A stretch of DNA of 49,058 bases from Candidatus Altimarinota bacterium (lineage in GTDB: Bacteria; Patescibacteriota; Gracilibacteria; BD1-5; UBA2023): positions 1-49,058 of the forward strand of contig JAQTWO010000001.1 of assembly GCA_028689245.1 (NCBI GenBank), written 5' to 3'. This document shows positions 9,683 through 19,004 of the stretch, piece after piece; within the stretch, counting starts at the first letter, position 1; every line of letters starts with the position of its first letter. The notes under the pieces were generated by a model. That model did not search any database, was not told the DNA's origin, and was given only the letters and a program-made list of their open reading frames with translations. A program made the position numbers and the translations under genes.

Positions 9683-10900
9683 TTATCTTAAGCTCAGATA
9701 ATCCATCAAATTATAGTGCTTTACTCCCATATAATCTCCAGAAATAAAATCATCCATACTTAGAACTATTTTCTCATAATTATCTGGTATCTCGAGGAGA
9801 TTTCAGAACTCTCTTTGTTTTGTAGCATCATCGATCATCAGATAACAGACCTGGATATACTTTATATCGGCTCATTTTTGGACGATAAAATCCACCTCCT
9901 TCGTTTTATTCTTTCCGATATGAATCTGGTACCCGAGAGATTTAAAATGAAGGAACACGATATTTTCAATAATCTTTGCCATATCGACTTGTTTGTATCA
10001 ACCCAGAATAGCATTTCTCATTCAGATATCTGAAAAATAGAATTTATCATTGATCTCAAAGATTTTTTTCCCGATTATTTCCTGTCTTTTTACCTTGTTT
10101 ACAAGGAAAACACTGGCTATATAATGAAGATATTCCAATACAACATTCGTTCCAATGTCCACCTTCTGAGACTTCAGATACTTCGAGATATTATTTGCCG
10201 TAAAAAGACTTCCTATATTGTCCCCAAGGTAGAAAATAAGCTTGTCGAGGAAATCTATATTCCTCACACTATACCTTTGTACTATATCCTTCAAGAGAAT
10301 CGTACTATAGACATTTTTGATGTAATCATACACAATATCGTCTTCAAATGTAAGATTTTTCAGATATGGAAGTCATCAGTATTTCATGTACTTAAGGAAG
10401 CTCTCTTTTGTATTCTCCAATATATGAAAATTCAAAAATTCAAGATAATTGAGTGGAAATATCTCGAACTCTATATATCTCCCTGTAAGATATGTGGCGA
10501 TTTCTGAGGAAAGCATATTTGCATTACTTCCGCTTATATAGATATCATAATTTCACAAGGCCTGCAAATCCCTTAATGCTTTTTCAAAATTGGAAATATC
10601 CTGTATCTCATCTACAAAAATATATCTCTTATGGTCTTGCAAAGTCTGAGAGTCTGATCGTTTGATATATCCGAGAAGATCATTGTAATCTTTTATACTA
10701 TCGAATTCATTCAGTTCTTTATTTATATAGATAATATCTTCATTACTCACTCAAATATGCCTGAGTTCATCCATTATTTGAAACAGAATATAGCTCTTTC
10801 CTACTCGTCTTTGTCAGATAAGTACCTTTATAATATCCTTCCCTATAAAAGGCCTGATTTTATCAAGATATACAGGTCTAACATTATATGTTTTCAGCAT
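9683..10900 (-). CDS. AAA-family ATPase with DUF4143 C-terminal domain (copy 2)
   Basis: A 405-residue protein with nine in-frame TGAs. The Walker A loop GQRRVGKS (about residues 28-35) has its first glycine from TGA; IFVDEIQD is Walker B, and YISGSNA follows. The C-terminal part has MKYGGLPYL, LKDIVQRY, FYFSDIGMRN and the nuclease-like EVDFIVQ, which define the AAA_14 plus DUF4143 architecture. It carries its own promoter (10935-10961). Direct repeats of a GT4 gene lie on both sides. It differs from copies 1 and 3 enough that they are separate lineages rather than recent duplicates. Biochemical function is unknown for the family. Confidence 0.9.
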
Positions 10901-10934
10901 ACTGAAATATTATATAAATAACTACAATAGTTTC

Positions 10935-10961
10935 ATTATACCGAAAAGTTATTCAAATCAA
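10935..10961 (-). promoter_or_regulatory. Promoter of ATPase 2
   Basis: On the minus strand TTGATT (10956-10961), 15-nt spacer, TATAAT (10935-10940). It lies inside the inserted segment, so the ATPase unit brings its own promoter. The transcript would have a leader of roughly 30 nt without a Shine-Dalgarno. Confidence 0.6.
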
Positions 10962-10966
10962 AATTT

Positions 10967-11415
10967 TTATTTATACACCTCATATATCCTCTCTACATTC
11001 CTCCTCGAATCAAACTTCTCCCGAACCGACTCATAGGAAGTTCCGGAGATTTCTTCGTATCTGAGAATTGCTTCTTTCATCGCATCAAAGAGGGGAACTG
11101 AATCCCCCGGAGGCACGATGATCAAATCTTCTTTTTGAGAGATTTCACGAGTTCCTCCGACATCGGTCGCAACCACTGTGCACCGTGACAGGAGTGCCTC
11201 AATAACGGTCGTTGGGAGCCCCTCCTGCAGGCTCGGATTCACGAAGATATCCGTCTCTGGAAGTACCTGGGCCAGCACTTCGTTTTTACCCATGAATCCG
11301 AGAAAAGCAACTTCATTCTGGAGCTCGTTCTCCCGGACGAATGTCTCAAGCTCAGCCCGTTCCGCCCCACCGCCCTCACGCGAGTTTACGAGAAAGTATA
11401 TTTTTTACGCACCAT
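10967..11415 (-). pseudogene. GT4 glycosyltransferase remnant (copy 2), probably chimeric
   Basis: Minus strand. From 11340 down to 10967 it encodes the C-terminal third of a GT4 enzyme (ELETFVRENELQ, then NPSLQEGLPTT as the E-x7-E region), about 88% identical in DNA to 12860-13245. It ends ...IYEVYK because the ATPase 2 unit supplies a TAA. Just upstream the frame reads KIYFLVNSREGGGAER, which resembles the extreme N-terminus of a GT4 protein, not the middle. One extra A in the six-base run at 11401-11406 would join it to an ATG at 11413-11415. I infer an internal deletion that fused the start of a second GT4 gene to its end. An alternative is a short live ORF from the ATG at 11291-11293. 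Confidence 0.65.
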
Positions 11416-11470
11416 AGATTTTACCGAGATAGATGATAGAAGTCTCCCTGTTCACAAATACTACGCAATT

Positions 11471-12754
11471 TTATATCATATAATATGGGATAAAATAATA
11501 ATTTTTTCCATCATATTCGTGTATATCAAGGAGGTCTTTTGTTATAACAATAGAATACATTATCTCATCACCGTAAAGCTCATTGAATTTTTTCATCCCC
11601 GTTGTAAGCTCTGGTTTTTTGAGATTTTGGTATTTTATCTCTATGGGAATGAGCTTATCATGTACTTTTACAATAAAATCAACCTCATTCCCACTCTTAT
11701 CTCTCCAATAATTGAGAGAGAGATACGACTCTTTGAGCGTATTGAGTCTGAGAAATACATAATTCTCTATGAGATGTCAGACATCGGGTCTGATATCTAG
11801 ATTATTAAAGTTTTTTATCAGGTAGTTTCTGATGCCTGGGTCATAAAAATACTCTATTTTTTGTTTTTTTATCTCACTCAGACTATTTTTATGATACGGA
11901 TTTATGAGTGTATTTATAAATGTATTGTTCAGATAATTCAAGTACTCATTGAGTGTGACGATATTTATTCATAAATCATTGGAGAGATTCTCGACAACGA
12001 TTTGTTGTCAGATTATAATCGATAGAGTAAGCATGAGATTTGAGAACTTGTCTATATTTCTCACTTTCAGGAGGGTTACTATATCTTTATTTATATAGTT
12101 TTGAGTAAAGTTACTGAGGACCATACTCCTTTCCTCCGTGCTATCCGCTTTCACGATCGCGGGCATTCACCCCCAGATGATATATTCATCCACTATTTGC
12201 CTTATCTGTGGGAGAAATGGAATCTCTCGGAGCCTCAGAAAATCGTCTTTTCCTATTCTTAGATGAAGAATATCTACGTTTTCAATGAGCTGAGTCTTGG
12301 TATTAAAAAAGGCGGTATTTTTATATTTTAAGATTTCATCTATACTGAGTCATTGCATCTCGAAACTGAACATCCTTCCGGTCATTTTGGCTCATATCTC
12401 TTTCAGATGAAGACTCGAAGAGCCAGTAATAATAATCTTGATAGTATCCTCAAAAGTATCGAAGATGAGTTTTAAGACATTCCCCGCATCTTTTACATAC
12501 TGAAATTCATCAAAAAATAATATTGTTTTACCCTCTTCTTTTAGATGATTTCTCACAAAATCAACAGGATTCTTTTCAAATTCTCACTTAATAGTAAAAT
12601 CCTCAAAATTATAGTAAAAACTATTTTTATACTCCTCTTTTAGTCTCTTTATAAAAGTTGTTTTTCCTACTTGCCTCGGTCATATAATGGCGATATATTC
12701 CTTACGATCCATGTATTTCATGATATCTTTCTCTATAAATCTTTCTATATACAT
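11471..12754 (-). CDS. AAA-family ATPase with DUF4143 C-terminal domain (copy 3)
   Basis: A 427-residue protein with eight in-frame TGAs. Walker A is GPRQVGKT near residue 25, Walker B LFFDEFQ near residue 86, followed by ITGSSSL. The DUF4143 half shows YIIWGGMPA, NKDIV, YFYDPGIRN and the nuclease-like NEVDFIVKV with EIKYQ. The gene lies between the 3' end of the intact GT4 gene (12825) and the damaged GT4 copy. It has an upstream AT-rich palindrome and no Shine-Dalgarno. As with the other two copies, it interrupts or borders duplicated host sequence. Confidence 0.9.
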
Positions 12755-12758
12755 ACGA

Positions 12759-12806
12759 TTTTAGTTAAACTAAAAGTAAATTACTAATTTCAGTTTAGTT
12801 ATATTT
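12759..12806 (-). promoter_or_regulatory. Palindromic operator-like region of ATPase 3
   Basis: TTTTAGTT-A-AACTAAAA (12759-12775) is a perfect 8-bp palindrome four bases upstream of the start codon (complement of 12752-12754). A related half-site array (ACTAATTTCAGTTTAGT) sits at about 12783-12799. The location suits a repressor site or autoregulation, comparable to the dyads before ATPase 1. Confidence 0.45.
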
Positions 12807-12824
12807 TAGGAAAAATCAAATTTT

Positions 12825-13988
12825 TTAACCCCCAGATATTTTCCCTATAGTATTTGTATATATTTCGAATATCTTCCCGATATTCCCTCTCGAATCAAAC
12901 TTCTCCCGAACCGACTCATAGGAAGTTCCGGAGATTTCTTCGTAACTGAGAATTGCTTCTTTCATCGCATTACAGAGAGCAAATGACTCACCCGGATGGA
13001 TGATAATCACATCTTCTTTCTGGGAGATTTCCCGAGTCCCCCCGACATCCGTCGCGACGACCGTGCACCGTGACAAGAGCGCTTCTATGACGGTCGTCGG
13101 GAGTCACTCCTGCAGGCTCGGGTTCACGAAAATATCCGTCTCTGGGAGTATCTGGGTCAGCACTTCGTTTTTACCCATGAATCCGAGAAAAGCGACTTCG
13201 TTCTGGAGCTCGTTCTCTCGAACAAATGTCTCAAGCTCGCCCCGTTCCTCGCCGTCTCCGACGATCCGACAGGAGATATTTGCCATCCCCTCTTCTTTGA
13301 GCATGTTTATAGCTTCCAGAAGATACCGAACACCCTTCAAATGCACCAGCCGCCCCACGAATGTGATGCGAATTTTTCCATCCACCGAAGGAACCCGAGG
13401 AATATCTGGGATATCCATCCCGCGGTACACAACCGATACTTCCCTCTCCATGAACTCAGTCTCTATGAACTGCTTACAAGCCTCACTGATGGCGATGACA
13501 GAATCGGCACGAGAGAGGATCCAACGTCCGACGGTGCGATCGAAGAGCTTCGAGAAAAAAGCCACAATCCATTTGTCCGAAATCACATATCCGCTTCCGT
13601 GCTCGATATGTACCCACTTCGTACGACTAAGCTTCGCGTAGAGCCCGCCGATAAAGCTCGAGAGAAAGAATCGGGTATGTGTCTGGATAATATCTACCTT
13701 ATGCTTCCGGATTTCCCGAAACGCTTGCCAAAACTCTTTTCTCCAGAAAGCGGGGAACGGGAAATTCTTCACAAGATCAAAAGCCGGGAGGATTATGACT
13801 CTGTATCCGTTTTTTTCATAAGAACCATATTCTTGATCTTGTCCGACAGAAAAAATCACATTCAGTACCTTTCCGTATCCGGCCTGCACGTATGAAGAGC
13901 TCATCCATTCCGCGACATCTTCCAGTCCCCCTTTATGAGGCGGAAAATAGGGAAGAAACTGGATGATATTGATTTTTCTCTCGGTCAT
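12825..13988 (-). CDS. Glycosyltransferase family 4 (intact copy)
   Basis: A 387-residue GT-B enzyme. The N-terminus QFLPYFPPHKGGLEDVAEW is a typical GT4 acceptor-domain start; IRITFVGRL opens the donor domain; IVGDGEER and NPSLQEGLPTTVIEAL (the second glycine is a TGA at 13101-13103) form the nucleotide-sugar site. The last residues after IFEIY differ from those of the other copies, showing that the original tail was replaced at the junction with the ATPase 3 segment. It is two bases downstream of galE's stop, so it is the last gene of the galE operon. It likely acts in the same surface-glycan pathway. Confidence 0.92.
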
Positions 13989-13990
13989 AA

Positions 13991-15064
13991 TTACCTATTA
14001 TCATGTACAAACTTCCATGAACTTCCGACCGCTTCCCTCACGCTTCTTTTTACCTCCCATCCGAGAAGCTCGCGGGCGAGCGACGGGTCAGCATAGACAG
14101 ACCCAAGATCACCGGGTCGTCTCGCAAGGATCGCATAAGGAATGCTCTTCCCGCTTGCGAGGCGAACATTTTCGATCATCTCAAGAACGCTCGTTCCCTG
14201 TCCGGTCCCGATATTGATGGCCTGAAAACTACTTTTTGCTCCCATCTCCTCCGAAAGGAGAGGGGCTGGGGGTGAGGGAGAAAACACTGGAAGCGGGGTC
14301 GTGGGTGAAGCAAGGAGCTTCTGGATCGCTGCCAAATGGGCTTCTGCGAGATCATTCACATCGATATAGTCACGAACTCCAGTTCCATCGACCGTATCAT
14401 AATCATCCCCATATACTCCGACCCGTTCCCGCTTTCCGATCGCGACATCGAGGATATATGGGAGGAGATTATTCGGAACCCCCTTCGGCCGTTCTCCGAT
14501 ATACCCGGACGCGTGCGCCCCGATGGGATTAAAGTACCGGAGTGCGATCGCGTTCCATGCCTTGGCAGAAACGAGATCTCGGAGCACGAACTCAAGCGTG
14601 AGTTTGGAGGTCCCATATGAATTCGTCGTCCCGAGCTTGGAGGCTTCCGTGAGTGGAAGGGTATTGTCTGCCGCGTACACGGTCGCACTGGAGGAAAATA
14701 CGATATTCCGGAGACCCGTTCGTTCCATCTCCTCGAAGAATACGAATGACCCCTGAATATTGTTGTTATAGTATTCAAAAGGCGATTCGACACTTTCTCC
14801 CACTGCTTTGAGTCCTGCGAAATGAATGACTCCGGCGAAATCATTGGATTTCAGTAGAGATGCCATTGCTCCTCTATCGCGAATATCCGCATCATAAAAA
14901 ACCGGTCTATAGCCAAGAATACGTTCTATCCCATCGAGCGATGAGAGGCTCGAATTCGAGAGATTATCGAGGAGCACCGTACGGAATCCCGCCTGTTCGA
15001 GGACGACACAGGTATGCGACCCGATATATCCAAGCCCCCCGGTGAGAAGAATAGTTTTTTTCAT
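13991..15064 (-). CDS. galE: UDP-glucose 4-epimerase
   Basis: A 357-residue GalE: NAD motif TGGLGYIGSH at residues 7-16, SSSATVY and the YGTSK catalytic Y/K pair, and RYFNPIGAH are diagnostic. It interconverts UDP-glucose and UDP-galactose (or the GlcNAc forms) for glycan synthesis. The family is usually about 330-340 residues. The excess is a 20-25 residue proline/serine-rich segment (SPSPPAPLLSEEMG) encoded by a GC-rich palindromic repeat at 14240-14280 inserted in frame before the conserved NIGTG. No TGA is used as a codon. It is 5 bases downstream of the GT2 gene, in an operon. Confidence 0.95.
   Translation of the reverse strand: MKKTILLTGGLGYIGSHTCVVLEQAGFRTVLLDNLSNSSLSSLDGIERILGYRPVFYDADIRDRGAMASLLKSNDFAGVIHFAGLKAVGESVESPFEYYNNNIQGSFVFFEEMERTGLRNIVFSSSATVYAADNTLPLTEASKLGTTNSYGTSKLTLEFVLRDLVSAKAWNAIALRYFNPIGAHASGYIGERPKGVPNNLLPYILDVAIGKRERVGVYGDDYDTVDGTGVRDYIDVNDLAEAHLAAIQKLLASPTTPLPVFSPSPPAPLLSEEMGAKSSFQAINIGTGQGTSVLEMIENVRLASGKSIPYAILARRPGDLGSVYADPSLARELLGWEVKRSVREAVGSSWKFVHDNR
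14240..14280. repeat. GC-rich palindromic repeat translated within galE
   Basis: The plus strand reads CTCCTCCGAAAGGAG followed by AGGGGCTGGGGGTGAGGG, the half-palindrome seen in fuller form at 17777-17940 and 26239-26326. It adds in-frame residues to GalE without a stop. Confidence 0.75.
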
Positions 15065-15069
15065 GGATG

Positions 15070-15780
15070 TTAATTAAAAAATTTCTTCCAAAGCATCTTC
15101 GTAACAATCCGCCAGATACCTCCGAGATGTTGACCCTTGGCAAGCGTATCTTCCGTGTAAGTTACATTCACAGGCACCTCTATGAAGCGACATTTTTGAT
15201 GTCGCATCTCGTCAACAAATTCAGAGCCGTACTCCATCCCATCCATGGTCAGGTGGATTTTTTTCACAGTATCGAGTTTCATCATACGATAGCCGTTATG
15301 TGCATCCGTAAGCCATACTCCGCTGATGAAGAAGGTGAAGAACTGTCCTCCGAGGAGGGTCAATCGGCGGAAAAATGGGACATTTGTCCGGGTCTTCACG
15401 ATGAACCGGGAACCAAGTACGAGATCGAGCAAAGGATCTTTCTGAAACGCTGCCACAAAAGCCGCGATATCCTCGACATGATGCTGTCCATCCGCATCAA
15501 AAGTTACAACATATTTAATACCAAGCTCCTCGCCATTTCGGCGGATGTACTCGAATCCAGTCTCGAGTGCCGCACCTCCACCGCGATTAAACGGATGATG
15601 GACGATATGTAACCCCAGAAACAATGACAATACCTCAAGAGTATTATCCTTTGAACCATCATCCACGACGAGAACATGCGTAAACCCTGCATCCAAGATC
15701 GACTGTATGACCGGAGTTATGCGACTCGCTTCATCATAGGCTCGGATAAGGAAAATGATTTCGTCTTTATTTATTTTCAT
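15070..15780 (-). CDS. Family 2 glycosyltransferase, dolichyl-phosphate mannose synthase-like
   Basis: A 236-residue GT2 enzyme: VLVVDDGSKDNT near residue 35, FDADGQH (DxD) near residue 95, LGSRF, and DAHNGYRMM, all typical of polyprenyl-phosphate glycosyltransferases of the DPM1/ArnC group. It has no membrane domain of its own. The upstream overlapping gene encodes a small DUF2304 membrane protein, a pairing commonly seen with this GT2 type, and probably anchors it. It likely transfers a sugar from a nucleotide donor to a polyprenyl phosphate. Confidence 0.92.
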   Translation of the reverse strand: MKINKDEIIFLIRAYDEASRITPVIQSILDAGFTHVLVVDDGSKDNTLEVLSLFLGLHIVHHPFNRGGGAALETGFEYIRRNGEELGIKYVVTFDADGQHHVEDIAAFVAAFQKDPLLDLVLGSRFIVKTRTNVPFFRRLTLLGGQFFTFFISGVWLTDAHNGYRMMKLDTVKKIHLTMDGMEYGSEFVDEMRHQKCRFIEVPVNVTYTEDTLAKGQHLGGIWRIVTKMLWKKFFN

Positions 15781-16115
15781 TGTTGAGAGAGCTTATCTTC
15801 TAAAACACCTATTTCCCGGACCAATCGAGTAATGTCTTCGCGATTCTTTTCGGATTTATTCAATAACAAAAGTACGAAATACAAAAGAAATATGATACTC
15901 ACGTACACGAGCACGTCGGCTCCACGCTGGACACCGAAGAGATGACCCATGCTATTGAGAGCATTCGGGAAAACCGTAAATATAAAAAGTCCGATGCCGA
16001 TGCCGATGAAAACGAGAAAATGGAGCGCATTAAATTTCTGTCGTTTTGCGATATCGAAGGCGATGATGAAGATAATGAAGCCGGAAACGATGAAAAATGC
16101 CTGGAGAAGATTCAT
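15777..16115 (-). CDS. DUF2304 family membrane protein
   Basis: A 112-residue protein with three predicted membrane helices (residues about 5-25, 32-52 and 70-88) and a charged, possibly coiled C-terminus (KNREDITRLVREIG). Composition and context match DUF2304 proteins, which are usually adjacent to DPM-like GT2 genes. It overlaps the GT2 start by four bases and is the first gene of the galE operon, preceded by a promoter at 16137-16165. Confidence 0.82.
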   Translation of the reverse strand: MNLLQAFFIVSGFIIFIIAFDIAKRQKFNALHFLVFIGIGIGLFIFTVFPNALNSMGHLFGVQRGADVLVYVSIIFLLYFVLLLLNKSEKNREDITRLVREIGVLEDKLSQQ

Positions 16116-16136
16116 AAAATATATGAGTTAGTGAGC

Positions 16137-16165
16137 TCAATACGATCAAATAGAGTCAAGTGCAA
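16137..16165 (-). promoter_or_regulatory. Promoter of the DUF2304-GT2-galE-GT4 operon
   Basis: On the minus strand TTGCAC (16160-16165), 17-nt spacer, TATTGA (16137-16142), about 20 bases before the start codon. It is divergent from the pbpC promoter. Confidence 0.5.
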
Positions 16166-16207
16166 GAATAGTACGGAAAAGAAGGAAAAAGTAAAATTTT
16201 TCTTTTC

Positions 16208-16235
16208 TTTACGAAAAGGCATTTCTTCATATACT
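16208..16235 (+). promoter_or_regulatory. Promoter of pbpC, probably giving a leaderless transcript
   Basis: TTTACG (16208-16213), 16-nt spacer, TATACT (16230-16235). The ATG is only 7 bases beyond the -10 box, so transcription would begin at or next to the start codon. No ribosome-binding site is present. Confidence 0.5.
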
Positions 16236-16242
16236 CACGACT

Positions 16243-18552
16243 ATGAAAAAAGCACTTTTCATCCTGATGGCTTCCATATTCCTCACGGTAAGTGGGTATT
16301 GTTTTGTTGTTTTTTTACTTCCGCTCCCTATTCAGCGACTCCCATCTTCCACTGTTTTTCTCGATACTCAAGGACAAGAGATAGGCGAAATCATTTATTC
16401 TGGCAGCGTTCGACATCAAGAGATCACGAGCGAGGAGATTCCAGATTTCTACAAAAAAAGTCTCGTCGCACTCGAAGACAAAACTTTTTGGGACAATAAC
16501 GGTGTGAGTCTTTCTGCACTCGTACGAAGCACCCTTCACAACATCCAAGCAGGAAGAGTGGTAGAAGGAGGAACGACTCTTTCATCCGGACTCATCCGTA
16601 ATGTATTCTGGATCTGAGAAAATCGAACAATCGGGAAAAAGATTGCCGAATTCCTGTATGCCATACGGCTGAATCATCTCTATTCGAAAGAACAAATCCT
16701 CACGGAGTATATAAACCGTGTAGATTATGGGTATATGAACTACGGTCTCAAGTCATGAGCGAAATACTATTTCGATAAAACTCCGAAAGATCTCACAAAG
16801 GCTGAACAAATTGCTCTTCTTGTACTCCCAAAGGATTCACGGAAATACAACCCTTACGAGAAACCAAAAAGCTTCCGATCACGATTTGAATCTGTGGTCA
16901 ATATTCTTCATACCGATGAAACCATCACGGATATGGAACGATCCGATATCCTCTCAGAAAAATTCATATGGAATCAAGAGCACGGGAATTCGCTCCCCTA
17001 TGTTGTGGATTTTTTGAATACAATCCCTCGCTCCCCGAGAGGACGGTCATTCGGGGAGACGAATCATCTCCTCGGGAGAGAGGAGGGAATTGATGGTTTT
17101 TCGGGAGAGGGACTCATCCAAACCACTTTCGATCGCGAGCTCACCGAGAAAGTTGATGCTCTGGCAAAAAACACACTCAGCGAGCTCGCTTGGAAGAACG
17201 TGAACGATTACGGGATAATCGTAGCAGAGAGAGGAAATCTCACCACCACCCCTTCTCCTTCAAAAGGAGAAGTCGTTAGTGGATGAGGGAATGAAACTAG
17301 TCCTCTTTTGCGAGTCATGATCTGATGATCCGACTATTCCGAATCCATAGCCTGACAAGTCAATACCACACTCGCGCTTCGCCAGCCGGGATCCGCTATC
17401 AAGCCATTCACGTATGCACTCGCATTTGAGAAGTTCTGATTCACTCCAGAGAGTACCATCCTCGATCTCCCTGTGGCGTACAAAACACAGGAAGATTACG
17501 CTTATGAGCCAAAGAATTACACCCAAAATTACAAAGGCGAAATATCCCTTCGACAGGCACTTTCGGAGAGCGTAAATGTTCCCGCTATCAAACTTGCAGA
17601 ACAAATCGGAGTCCCGGTACTTTTAGAGTTTCTCCGATGACTCGGGATTACCTCGCTCACCGATACCGCTGATCATTATGGTCTCGGACTCACGCTCGGA
17701 AACGGGGAAGTCTCGCTCTTTGAACTCCTACAAGCCTACACCATCTTCACGAACGATGGGAATTATTGTCCGTTTTCCCTCACCCCCAGCCCCTCTCCTT
17801 CGGAGGAGAGGGGGGCAAATTCCCCTTCGGATTGAAGGGGTGCCGAGGAACGAGGCGGGGTAGCAATCCCCCCCACCCCCCTTTATCAAGGGGGTAATAA
17901 TATCTCCCCTCTCCTTCCAGGAGATGGGTCGGGGGTGAGGTGAATGGATTGTACTCAAATCATCGACCCAAAGTACACCAACATGGTAACTTCTATCCTC
18001 TCCGATCGGTACGCGAAGATTGGAGATTTTCCCATCAATTCCGCTCTTGATTTCGGGGACAGGAATGTAGCAGTCAAGACCGGAACGTCGAGGAATTTTC
18101 GCGACAACTGGGCGATCGGTTTCACAGATCATTATATGATCGGGGTATGGACCGGGAACAAAAGTGGTGAAAATATGAAAGGGGTGACCGGTGCGACTGG
18201 AGCCGGAGAGATTTTCCGACGTATCGTATACGTACTGGAACAAAAAGATCGATGACAATCGCCGAAAAAGTTCACCACAAAGACACAACCCTATCTCACC
18301 ATAACAAATCCCCTTTTGGATTCCCTCTACCAAAAAACTCTGGGAAAAGATTCTCAGAAACAAAAAATCAATCTCCGCTTCGAGACCAATATCCCGTACG
18401 ATACCGCTTCCTGGATACTCGATGGGAGAAAGATGCATAACGATTTTATAGATGCTATCGTCGGAAATCATACGATTCAAATCACTCTCATGAAAGATGG
18501 AGAAATAGTCTGAGCAGAAAAAAACACCTTCCGCGTGGAAGGTGTGGAGTAA
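16243..18552 (+). CDS. pbpC: Penicillin-binding protein 1C-type bifunctional transglycosylase/transpeptidase
   Basis: A 769-residue protein read through twelve TGAs. An N-terminal membrane anchor (residues 4-26) is followed by a GT51 transglycosylase domain (LEDKTFWDN, EGGTTLSSGL, NRVDYG), then a transpeptidase domain with SAIK at 384-387, SVN at 443-445 and KTG at 612-614, and a C-terminal BiPBP_C-like domain. RQPGSAIKPF is characteristic of PBP1C. It polymerises and cross-links peptidoglycan on the outer face of the membrane. Two GC-rich palindromic repeats are translated inside it (about residues 333-349 and 511-566); the second inserts about 55 residues into the transpeptidase domain between SxN and KTG. 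Transcribed alone. Confidence 0.93.
17239..17287. repeat. Palindromic repeat translated within pbpC (first)
   Basis: CTCACCACCACCCC, CTTCTCCTT/AAGGAGAAG and GTTAGTGGATGAG form an imperfect long palindrome between the transglycosylase and transpeptidase domains. Related to the repeats in galE and leuS. Confidence 0.6.
17777..17940. repeat. Compound palindromic repeat translated within pbpC (second)
   Basis: About 164 bp. It opens with CCTCACCCCCAGCCCCTCTCC, contains nested hairpins (CCCCTTCGG...GAAGGGG; CCCCCCTTTATCAAGGGGG) and closes with GGGTCGGGGGTGAGG, complementary to the opening. It is fully translated in frame, including two TGA codons, and adds about 55 residues to the transpeptidase domain. 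Confidence 0.8.
18524..18545. terminator. Intrinsic terminator between pbpC and the minus-strand coiled-coil gene
   Basis: Perfect 9-bp stem ACACCTTCC/GGAAGGTGT with a 4-nt loop inside the last codons of pbpC. Minus-strand transcripts meet a run of seven T after the stem; plus-strand transcripts meet GGAG then an A-rich tail, so it serves mainly the minus strand. Confidence 0.75.
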
Positions 18553-18558
18553 AAAATA

Positions 18559-18993
18559 TTATTTTCCTGTACCGGTAACTGCCCCGCTTCCCTTGGTACT
18601 TCCCGAAAGGCTCGTCAGATTGGTGATATTATTCTGTACTTCATTGATCGCTTCCCCTGCTTTTTTGATAGAATCAGCGGTTTTTTGAACTTGCTCGATT
18701 TTCTGTTCACCCACTTGCCGTATCGTGTTGATAGTTTCAGTGGTTTGATTGATTTTTTCATTTGCCTGATCGACGATTCCGCGGACTCCATTCAGAGCAC
18801 CCGATGCATCCTTGATCTGCAACAGTGTGTCAGAAGTGGAATCTACACCGTTCTTAAGCTGACGTATGGTAGTATTGACCGATAATATGCCGAGTCGTTC
18901 AGCCACGCTATCACTGAGGTTTGGGGCGAAAAATACACCAAACACATACAGCACCAAGATCAGAATCAAACTTGCGAACATCTTCCCGATCAT
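18559..18993 (-). CDS. Membrane-anchored coiled-coil protein
   Basis: A 144-residue protein with one N-terminal membrane segment (LILILVLYVFGVFFA, residues 8-23) and a long amphipathic helical region (residues about 45-125) rich in I/L/V heptads with N, Q, T and K, as in DUF948-like or methyl-accepting-type coiled coils. The tail is Gly/Ser/Thr-rich. No enzymatic motif is visible. It lies 11 bases downstream of the zinc-ribbon gene and probably shares its transcript. Family not recognised with certainty. Confidence 0.7.
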   Translation of the reverse strand: MIGKMFASLILILVLYVFGVFFAPNLSDSVAERLGILSVNTTIRQLKNGVDSTSDTLLQIKDASGALNGVRGIVDQANEKINQTTETINTIRQVGEQKIEQVQKTADSIKKAGEAINEVQNNITNLTSLSGSTKGSGAVTGTGK

Positions 18994-19004
18994 AGATACG
19001 ATGA

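Noticed and set aside
13000-13641. 213-codon plus-strand ORF opposite GT4
   Set aside because: Antisense shadow of the GT4 gene; Ser/Arg-rich low-complexity translation typical of the complement of a coding strand.
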